Source: an uncultured Eubacteriales bacterium (GTDB taxonomy: Bacteria; Bacillota; Clostridia; Oscillospirales; CAG-272). From it: DNA of 5,038 nucleotides. The notes under the pieces were generated by a model that ran no database searches, had not been told where the DNA came from, and saw only the letters and a program-made list of their open reading frames with translations. This document shows positions 1-5,038 of the stretch, piece after piece. Within the stretch, counting starts at the first letter, position 1. Each line of letters opens with the position of its first letter. Position numbers and translations under genes: made by a program. Location: contig URSW01000133.1 of the NCBI GenBank assembly GCA_900550625.1, positions 1-5,038 on the forward strand. Reading direction: 5' to 3'.

Positions 1-2635
1 GGCCCTCGAGCTGTTCAAGCCGTTCGTTATGAAGCGCCTTGTTGAGACGCAGAAGGCGTCGAACATCAAGGAAGCAAAGAAGAAAGTCGAAAAGGTGAAC
101 GTCGAAGTCTGGGACGCTCTCGAGAATGTTATCAAAGAGCATCCCGTGCTTCTCAACCGTGCGCCTACGCTTCACCGTCTGTCGATCCAGGCGTTTGAGC
201 CCGTGCTCGTCGAGGGTAAGGCGATAAAGCTTCATCCGCTCGTTTGTAAGGCGTTCAACGCGGACTTCGACGGCGACCAGATGCCTGTTCACGTTCCGCT
301 TTCCGCAGAGGCTCAGGCAGAGGCAAGATTCCTCATGCTTTCCGCGAACAACCTCCTCAAGCCCGTCGACGGACGTGCGATCGCCGTTCCTTCTCAGGAT
401 ATGGTGCTCGGTTCGTTCTACCTGACGCTCGATAAAGCGGGAGAGCCCGGCGAGGGCAAGGTGTTCCGCGACTTCAACGAGGCGATGATGGCGTATCAGA
501 ACGGACTTCTCGGACTTCACGCGCCGATCAAGGTCCGCGTTGAGAAGGAGATTGACGGCAAGCTCGAGAGCCGCATAATCGACGCTACTCTCGGACGTCT
601 CATCTTCAACCGCAACATTCCTCAGGATCTCGGATACGTTGACCGTTCCGATCCCGCAAAGCTTCTCGATCTTGAGATCATGTTTGTTACCACATCCGGA
701 CAGCTCGGAAAGATCATCGACCGCTGCATCAAGGTTCACGGCTTCAACACCACCGCCGCGATGCTCGACGCGATCAAGGAAATGGGCTACAAGTATTCGA
801 CCCGTTCCGGACTTTCGATCTCCGTTGCGGATATGACTATACCGAAGGAAAAGTATACGCTTATCGAAGAGGCTGAAAAGAAGGTCGAAATGATCTCCAA
901 GCACTACATGCGAGGCGAGCTTTCCAACGAAGAGAGATACAACAACGTAGTAAAGGTGTGGGAACAGACGACTGCCGATGTCGTTACCGCACTTCAGGAC
1001 AACTTTGACCGCTACAACCCGATCAAGATGATGTCGGATTCCGGAGCGCGAGGAAGCATGACCCAGATGCGTCAGCTCGCAGGTATGCGAGGACTCATGT
1101 TCGATACCAGCGGTAACACGATGGAGATACCGATCAAGTCGAACTTCCGTGAAGGTCTTAATATCCTCGAATACTTCATCGCAGCGCGCGGTGCGCGTAA
1201 ATCCCTTTCGGACACCGCACTTAAAACGGCAGACTCCGGATACCTCACGAGACGTCTTGTCGATGTATCGCAGGAGGTCATCATCCGCGAGGAGGACTGC
1301 GGAAGTACTCACGGTATCGTGGTATACGATATCAAGGACGGCAAGGAAGTCATCGAGCCGCTCCGTGACAGACTTCTCGGAAGATACACTGTCGGTGCGG
1401 TCGTTCATCCCGAGACCGGCGAGGTCATCGCCGAGGCGAACACCATGCTTGACGAGGCGACGATCTCGAAGATCATCGATGCCGGCATAGAGCGTGTCGA
1501 GATACGCACCGTGCTTCAGTGCCGCGCGCGTCACGGCGTATGCGCACACTGCTACGGCTCCGATCTCGCACATTCCACTCCCGTTACTATCGGTGAGTCT
1601 GTCGGTATCATCGCCGCACAGTCCATCGGTGAACCGGGCACACAGCTTACGATGCGTACCTTCCATACCGGAGGTGTCGCAGGCAGTAACATCACACAGG
1701 GTCTTCCCCGAGTCGAAGAGCTCTTCGAGGCGCGCAAGCCGAAGAAGACTTCCTTTGTGGCGGAGAAGTCGGGTACTGCGTTTATTCACGAAGCGAAGAA
1801 AATGCGTACCGTCAAGATCCTGCCCGACGACGGAAGCGAGCCGCTTGAGTATTCCGTTCCCTTCGGAACCAAGATCACTATCGAGGACGGTCAGTACCTC
1901 TCTGCGGGAGACGACTTTACCGAAGGCTACAAGAGCCCGGCAGACATTCTCCGCATAAACGGCATCGACGCGGTTTACGATTACATCATCCGCGAGGTGC
2001 AGAGAGTGTACCGTTCACAGAGCATCAATATCAACGATAAGCACATCGAGGTAATCACACGTCAGATGACCAGAAAGGTCAAGGTCGAGGATTCCGGAAG
2101 CACTCAGCTTCTCTCCGGCTCGACGATCGACCTGACCGAGTTCCTTGCCGAGAACGAGGCTATTCAGGCGCGTATCGACGCGGGCGAAAGAGACCTTCTC
2201 CCCGCAACCTCGTCTCCCGTACTCCTCGGAATTACGAAGGCTTCGCTTCTCACCGAATCCTTCCTTTCCGCGGCATCCTTCCAGGAGACCACCAAGGTTC
2301 TTACCGAGGCGGCTATCAAGGGTAAGGTCGACCACCTTATGGGACTCAAGGAGAACGTTATTATCGGTAAGCTGATTCCTGCCGGAACAGGTATAGAGCA
2401 GTACCGCTCGGTACGCATCGAGGATAACTCCTCCGATGACGCTATTCTGAACGAGCTTTCGATGGTTGCATCCCTGAGCGAGCGTGAGGAAGAGGACGAA
2501 GACGATAATCTTCCGAACGGCGAGGGTGATGATTTCACCGACGATGAGCTTGACGATGAGGATATCGATTCCGACGAAGACGAAGATGAAGACGAGGACA
2601 TTGATTCCGACGACTTCACCGACGAAGAAGAATAA
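1..2635 (+). CDS. rpoC: DNA-directed RNA polymerase subunit beta' (5'-truncated by window edge)
   Basis: This is the beta' subunit of RNA polymerase, which carries most of the active site for RNA synthesis. The frame is open from position 2, so the start codon lies upstream; 877 codons are visible, ending in TAA at 2633-2635. Seen in order, in visible-residue numbers: the LLNRAPTLHRL segment (~50-60), the Mg-binding NADFDGD loop (86-92), the bridge helix (~395-430), the second zinc site C433/C507/C514/C517 with the same 74-7-3 spacing as in E. coli, the trigger loop with M551, R552 and H555, and the GLPRVEELFEARKPK segment after it. The trigger loop has no large insertion, as in Firmicutes. 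The last 49 residues (829-877) are an acidic tail with 34 Asp/Glu and no basic residue. Odd points are Pro95 after NADFDGDQM, Ser401 at the bridge-helix hinge and Ser61 in LHRLS. rpoB is expected upstream but is not in the window. A strong terminator follows directly, so this is the last gene of its unit. Confidence 0.99.
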   Translation, partial: ALELFKPFVMKRLVETQKASNIKEAKKKVEKVNVEVWDALENVIKEHPVLLNRAPTLHRLSIQAFEPVLVEGKAIKLHPLVCKAFNADFDGDQMPVHVPLSAEAQAEARFLMLSANNLLKPVDGRAIAVPSQDMVLGSFYLTLDKAGEPGEGKVFRDFNEAMMAYQNGLLGLHAPIKVRVEKEIDGKLESRIIDATLGRLIFNRNIPQDLGYVDRSDPAKLLDLEIMFVTTSGQLGKIIDRCIKVHGFNTTAAMLDAIKEMGYKYSTRSGLSISVADMTIPKEKYTLIEEAEKKVEMISKHYMRGELSNEERYNNVVKVWEQTTADVVTALQDNFDRYNPIKMMSDSGARGSMTQMRQLAGMRGLMFDTSGNTMEIPIKSNFREGLNILEYFIAARGARKSLSDTALKTADSGYLTRRLVDVSQEVIIREEDCGSTHGIVVYDIKDGKEVIEPLRDRLLGRYTVGAVVHPETGEVIAEANTMLDEATISKIIDAGIERVEIRTVLQCRARHGVCAHCYGSDLAHSTPVTIGESVGIIAAQSIGEPGTQLTMRTFHTGGVAGSNITQGLPRVEELFEARKPKKTSFVAEKSGTAFIHEAKKMRTVKILPDDGSEPLEYSVPFGTKITIEDGQYLSAGDDFTEGYKSPADILRINGIDAVYDYIIREVQRVYRSQSININDKHIEVITRQMTRKVKVEDSGSTQLLSGSTIDLTEFLAENEAIQARIDAGERDLLPATSSPVLLGITKASLLTESFLSAASFQETTKVLTEAAIKGKVDHLMGLKENVIIGKLIPAGTGIEQYRSVRIEDNSSDDAILNELSMVASLSEREEEDEDDNLPNGEGDDFTDDELDDEDIDSDEDEDEDEDIDSDDFTDEEE
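2528..2629 (+). repeat. Internal A-B-B-A repeat coding for the acidic tail of beta'
   Basis: Within the acidic C-terminal tail the peptide unit DDFTDDE (2528-2548) returns as DDFTDEE (2609-2629), and DEDIDSD occurs twice (2555-2575 and 2591-2611). The order is A-B-B-A around a central run of alternating Glu and Asp. At the DNA level the copies differ at several third positions, so the peptide has been kept while the DNA drifted. This suggests the tail is an expressed, selected segment and not fresh slippage. The amino acid pattern is seen directly; the selection is inferred. Confidence 0.75.
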
Positions 2636-2639
2636 CCGA

Positions 2640-2680
2640 AAAGAGCGCAAAACGGAATTTCCGTTTTGCGCTCTTTATAT
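2640..2680 (+). terminator. Rho-independent terminator of rpoC, possibly bidirectional
   Basis: A near-perfect inverted repeat begins 5 bases after the rpoC stop codon. The arms 2640-2655 and 2661-2676 pair without mismatch around a short AATTT loop. The 3' arm ends in CTCTTT and runs into ATAT, so the U-tract is short, but the stem is long. Read on the minus strand, the hairpin is followed by TTTTCGGTTATTC, so it could also stop transcription coming from the right. Confidence 0.9.
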
Positions 2681-2835
2681 GTGCTTCCGCTCACTGTCCG
2701 TATGATCTTGTCGGGCGTGATTTTCCCACGGTTGTTGGCATACGGCGTGAATCTTTCGCCGGACCAATATGCCGACCGCGGCGGATGAGCGGACAGCATT
2801 GTAACGCTTTTTGCCCCGCCTCATTCGGACGGAGC

Positions 2836-2882
2836 GAAAAATAAATCGGTCGTTTGACGTAATTACGGTAAACGACCGATTT
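2836..2882 (-). terminator. Rho-independent terminator of the zinc-ribbon/TPM operon, bidirectional form
   Basis: The arms 2843-2855 and 2870-2882 are perfect 13-base inverted repeats (AAATCGGTCGTTT and its complement). The 14-base loop contains the smaller palindrome GTAATTAC. Read on the minus strand, the stem ends in ATTT and continues ATTTTTCGC, a good U-tract. It lies about 60 bases past the stop codon of the TPM gene, as expected for the end of that operon. On the plus strand the stem is followed by TCGATTTTATC, so it may also catch read-through from rpoC. Confidence 0.88.
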
Positions 2883-2942
2883 TCGATTTTATCTGACTTT
2901 ACGGCGAGACGCTGTATCTCTCTTAAATGATGCGGATTTTGC

Positions 2943-4169
2943 TTAAAAGCTTCCGCCGCCTCCGCCGTGGGTCGAGCCGGATGAAGAAGTATGCGTACTG
3001 CTTCCGCCGCTGCTGCTGTCGTCATCCTTTGGGATCTCGGTCCGCGTAACGGTATTGTACAGGAAGAGATCGCTGCTTTCTGTCAGATCGAGGCTGCCTT
3101 CTTTGAGGCAGCTGTTTGCAGAATTCTGCGGTCGGACGGTCTTGAGTTTGCGCTTCATTCCTCCGACAATGATCGAAGCGATAATGAATCCTATAATGAT
3201 CGACAGCAGGATCCAAATCTTCGAAAGGGGCGCACGCGGCAGAGTTCCCGTGTCGTAAGGCTCGCTGTCATTTGCGCGGTTTATGAATTCGTCACATTTA
3301 TCCGCGAAGGTGTCGAAGGCATCGAAATAATTTTTCGCGGAAAGATCGTCCTTGAAGCAGCCGCCGATATAATCTATCCCCGCATCCGTGAAGACATCTA
3401 TTGCATAGCCTCGGGTCGACATCCAATAATTGCGCGAATCCATATCGACGAGAAGCAGTATCCCGTCTTTACTTTTGCCGTATCCGTATCCGTTGTAGTC
3501 GAAGTAATCGTCGGCGAAGTCGCGTATTGATTTGCCGCCGAGTCCGTTTTGGGTCACGATCACGACATCAAGCTTCTGCCGTGAGCTGATTTCGCCGAGC
3601 TTTGCGGTGAGCGTCCGCTTTTCCGACACGGAGAGAAGACCCGCATCGTCAACGAGGCGCGGCGGATGGGCTTCGGTATTTTCATTGCCTGTCGCGTCGG
3701 ATTCGGTCGAATCGGCGGAATCGCTTTCGTGAAGCTGAACAAAATAATCCTCGGCTTCCGCTATGTACTCCGCTATTCCTTCAACGTAACCGCTGCCGCA
3801 TGCGAATTCTTCGAAGAGGATCTCCTCCTCGTCGTCCGTTATCACTGCTGCATCGCCGCGTGAGCGTATGTACCAGAAGGTTTCGTTGACCGCAAGAAGA
3901 ACGGAATGTCCCGAGCCGCCCATCGGTGATTCCTCGGCATAATCCGCGATTTCATTGTCATCCGCTTTGTCGGTCAGAAGAAACATTATTTCAATGCCGC
4001 ATTTTTCGGATGCCGTCAAGGCAAGATCGTTGAGACTGCCGAGATCGTGGCGCGATATCGAGCCCGTTTCGTCAACTATAAGATCGTCGGTGGGATCAAG
4101 CGCGACCGCAGGGAGGGCAAGTGAAAGCGTAAGCGAGACAAGGAGGAGAAAAGCAAATAATTTTTTCAT
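2943..4169 (-). CDS. Membrane-anchored protein with tandem TPM domains, YdjH-like
   Basis: The protein has 408 residues. Residues 1-23 form a signal peptide: MKK, a long hydrophobic run, and a probable cleavage after AVA. Residues ~28-146 look like a degenerate TPM domain. Residues 147-168 are an acidic Ser/Asp/Glu linker. Residues ~170-298 are a clearer TPM domain (TLP18.3/Psb32/MOLO-1 fold), with LVDDAGLLS at its start, DGILLLVDMDSR in the middle and STRGYAIDVFTD near the end. One transmembrane helix (~318-337) is followed by KRKLK, which places the TPM domains outside the cell and the tail inside. The tail ends in a Ser/Thr/Gly/His-rich stretch closing with GGGGGSF, a common ending of bacterial TPM proteins. 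The ATG at 4169 is chosen for the signal peptide and the TAAGGAGG site 7 bases upstream. The gene is coupled to the zinc-ribbon gene before it. TPM proteins have varied roles, and the molecular activity is unknown; in B. subtilis the comparable YdjH belongs to a PspA/SPFH membrane-stress module. Fold assignment is firm; function is inference. Confidence 0.9.
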   Translation of the reverse strand: MKKLFAFLLLVSLTLSLALPAVALDPTDDLIVDETGSISRHDLGSLNDLALTASEKCGIEIMFLLTDKADDNEIADYAEESPMGGSGHSVLLAVNETFWYIRSRGDAAVITDDEEEILFEEFACGSGYVEGIAEYIAEAEDYFVQLHESDSADSTESDATGNENTEAHPPRLVDDAGLLSVSEKRTLTAKLGEISSRQKLDVVIVTQNGLGGKSIRDFADDYFDYNGYGYGKSKDGILLLVDMDSRNYWMSTRGYAIDVFTDAGIDYIGGCFKDDLSAKNYFDAFDTFADKCDEFINRANDSEPYDTGTLPRAPLSKIWILLSIIIGFIIASIIVGGMKRKLKTVRPQNSANSCLKEGSLDLTESSDLFLYNTVTRTEIPKDDDSSSGGSSTHTSSSGSTHGGGGGSF

Positions 4170-4176
4170 TTCAATT

Positions 4177-4184
4177 CCTCCTTA
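4177..4184 (-). promoter_or_regulatory. Ribosome binding site of the TPM gene, overlapping the upstream stop codon
   Basis: On the minus strand the bases read TAAGGAGG, then 7 bases, then ATG at 4169. The TAA at 4184-4182 is also the stop codon of the zinc-ribbon gene, so a ribosome finishing that gene is already on the Shine-Dalgarno sequence of the next. This fixes the start of the TPM gene and indicates translational coupling of the pair. Confidence 0.93.
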
Positions 4185-5038
4185 AAGAATATCGAGAAAC
4201 CAGAGAAGCCACGCCGCAGCGTAAACGGCGGCAGAAAAAGCCGCAGTGAGAATCAGTTTCCACCTTCGCGCCGCCGCCTTATCTACCGGCAGATCACCGA
4301 CAAACTTTCCTGTCTGTCCGTTCATCGCAAAGGTGTATCTTTGTCCGTTCCACGTCGTGTTCAAAAGCCACACGGGGTAAAGCGCGTACTTTGCCTTGCC
4401 GTTGTGCAGCTGTACGCTGCTGCTCTCTGCGGTCACGGTGTCGTATCCTTCGACGGTCGAGGCGAACGCCTCTTCCGCGGATTTCTTCACGCGCTCGTTC
4501 GCGCGTTCAATGCTTTCGTCCGCTCCGACGTCGTATTTGTCTGCGAAATATCCCGCAAGATACGCCGTCTGAAAACCAACCGCGTCCGAAAAATCGTAAG
4601 GCTCGATCGATTCCATGAGATCGTCCGCCATTCTCGACGAGCCGTCCACGGGGACGTGCTCGAATCCGACGCTGCCGCCGCGGTGTACGAGAAAGTGGCT
4701 CGTCTCGGTGTAGTTGTATTCGCTGTCGCTCCAGCACCTCAGCTTCGTGGTGCGGTATCTGACACGGGCATCCGCGTCGGTGTCGAACAGCCAGAACGGA
4801 ACGTACACGCCCTTGATCTCGTCGATGTGGTTCTGATCCTTGAATATCTTCGGCAGAAGCCGCTTGCCTGTCAGATGCTTCTGAAGTCCCGCCTTTGCCG
4901 CGTTCTTATCAAGCTTGAACGGGATCACAAAGTCGGGTCTGAGCGCTCCCGAAAACTGTCCCATCATTACGACGGGATTTCCGCAGAACGGGCATGAGGT
5001 CGCCGCGGTGTTCGCATCTCCTACGATCTCGCCGCCGC
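4182..5038 (-). CDS. Zinc-ribbon protein with C-terminal membrane anchor, YdjG-like (5'-truncated by window edge)
   Basis: The frame is open to the right edge, so the start codon and N-terminus are missing; 284 complete codons are visible. The first visible residues contain CPFCGN, the second CxxC half of a TFIIB-like zinc ribbon; the first half must lie beyond the window. The body carries segments I recognise from a family often labelled 'TFIIB-type zinc ribbon-containing protein' or, misleadingly, 'PriA-like helicase': EIKGVYVPFWLFD, YNYTETSHFLVHRGG, VPVDGSSRM, YALYPVWLLN and NGQTGKFVGDLPVDK. The last 24 residues (visible 261-284) are one hydrophobic helix preceded by RRWK, so the protein is probably tail-anchored with its bulk in the cytosol. 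No helicase or nuclease motif is present in the visible part. The TPM gene follows after 12 bases. In B. subtilis the comparable YdjG is a membrane partner of YdjH and helps to place an SPFH protein. An ATG-ATG at 4967-4962 exists, but it is internal because it follows the zinc ligands. Family assignment is good; the role in stress response is inference. Confidence 0.9.
   Translation of the reverse strand, partial: GGEIVGDANTAATSCPFCGNPVVMMGQFSGALRPDFVIPFKLDKNAAKAGLQKHLTGKRLLPKIFKDQNHIDEIKGVYVPFWLFDTDADARVRYRTTKLRCWSDSEYNYTETSHFLVHRGGSVGFEHVPVDGSSRMADDLMESIEPYDFSDAVGFQTAYLAGYFADKYDVGADESIERANERVKKSAEEAFASTVEGYDTVTAESSSVQLHNGKAKYALYPVWLLNTTWNGQRYTFAMNGQTGKFVGDLPVDKAAARRWKLILTAAFSAAVYAAAWLLWFLDIL

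Larger units (their letters stand above)
2636..2942. other. Convergent intergenic region, no supported gene
   Basis: This 307-base gap lies between the ends of two converging transcription units. It holds the rpoC terminator on the left and the terminator of the minus-strand operon on the right. Between them, about 2681-2835, I see no ribosome binding site next to a plausible start, no convincing promoter and no RNA gene. Short open stretches exist on both strands: 28 codons from 2702 on plus, and a minus frame from 2799 that runs through the terminator into rpoC antisense. Neither has support beyond being open. The segment could be a decayed gene remnant. Confidence 0.7.

Noticed and set aside
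1592..1690. Apparent deletion in the beta' trigger loop compared with E. coli
   Set aside because: The large insertion found in Proteobacteria is normally absent in Firmicutes; the loop is complete with its Met, Arg and His.
2015..2650. Long open frame on the minus strand with a hydrophobic start, antisense to the end of rpoC
   Set aside because: The hydrophobic residues are the mirror of the GAY-rich acidic tail codons of rpoC; it has no ribosome binding site and lies over a strongly conserved gene.
2702..2788. 28-codon plus-strand open frame in the intergenic region
   Set aside because: No Shine-Dalgarno sequence precedes the ATG, it directly follows a terminator, and no promoter is visible.
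2164..2799. Minus-strand open frame with a poly-serine stretch
   Set aside because: The serine run is the antisense reading of the acidic tail, and the frame passes through the rpoC terminator. Only the part outside rpoC is mentioned as a possible remnant.
2991..3530. 179-codon plus-strand open frame
   Set aside because: Antisense to the TPM gene, whose signal peptide, domains and ribosome binding site are clear; a result of codon bias on the opposite strand.
4962..4967. ATG-ATG as the start of the zinc-ribbon protein
   Set aside because: The same frame continues upstream through CPFCGN and other family-typical residues to the window edge, and no ribosome binding site precedes the ATGs.
4341..4997. 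218-codon plus-strand open frame
   Set aside because: Antisense to the zinc-ribbon gene, which has recognisable family segments and an operon partner; no start signal was seen for this frame.
1..5038. Search for CRISPR repeats, insertion sequence ends, tRNA, rRNA, riboswitches and phage genes
   Set aside because: Nothing matching any of these was seen; the sequence is almost fully explained by three protein genes and one terminator-bearing intergenic region.

Overview
The window reads as chromosomal DNA from a Gram-positive, low-GC-phylum (Bacillota) anaerobe, most likely a clostridial relative in or near Oscillospiraceae/Ruminococcus. The first reason is an RNA polymerase beta' subunit of Firmicutes type that lacks the large trigger-loop insertion of Proteobacteria. 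The others are a strong TAAGGAGG ribosome binding site and a zinc-ribbon/TPM gene pair typical of that group. The lineage is judged from remembered family sequences, not from a search. Base composition is moderately GC-rich and even, with no sign of recent transfer.

Layout: (1) Positions 1-2635, plus strand, hold the 3' two-thirds or so of rpoC (877 visible codons; the 5' part lies off the left edge). All core catalytic elements are present, and a 49-residue, almost purely acidic C-terminal tail follows them. (2) Positions 2636-2942 are a convergent intergenic region with no convincing gene. It contains a long rho-independent hairpin directly after rpoC and a second hairpin with a good U-tract facing the minus-strand operon. 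(3) Positions 2943-4169, minus strand, encode a secreted or membrane-anchored protein of 408 residues with two TPM-type domains in tandem, one transmembrane helix and a Ser/Gly/His-rich tail. (4) Positions 4182-5038, minus strand, hold the 3' part of a zinc-ribbon protein with a C-terminal membrane anchor; its N-terminus lies off the right edge.

The two minus-strand genes are 12 bp apart. The ribosome binding site of the second overlaps the stop codon of the first, so they form a translationally coupled operon that ends at the 2836-2882 terminator. The pair matches the YdjG (zinc ribbon) and YdjH (TPM) combination of the Bacillus subtilis ydjFGHI locus, where these membrane proteins work with an SPFH protein (YdjI) and a PspA-type protein (YdjF) in envelope stress. 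By inference, this window shows part of a membrane complex: a zinc-ribbon sensor or scaffold on the cytosolic side and TPM domains on the outside.

The most notable points are the tandem, partly degenerate TPM duplication; the acidic beta' tail with an A-B-B-A repeat; serine at the normally glycine N-terminal hinge of the bridge helix and proline directly after NADFDGDQM in beta'; and rpoC ending its transcription unit without the usual str-operon genes behind it. I found no CRISPR array, mobile element, tRNA or rRNA. I see no wholly new system here; the membrane gene pair is the least understood part.
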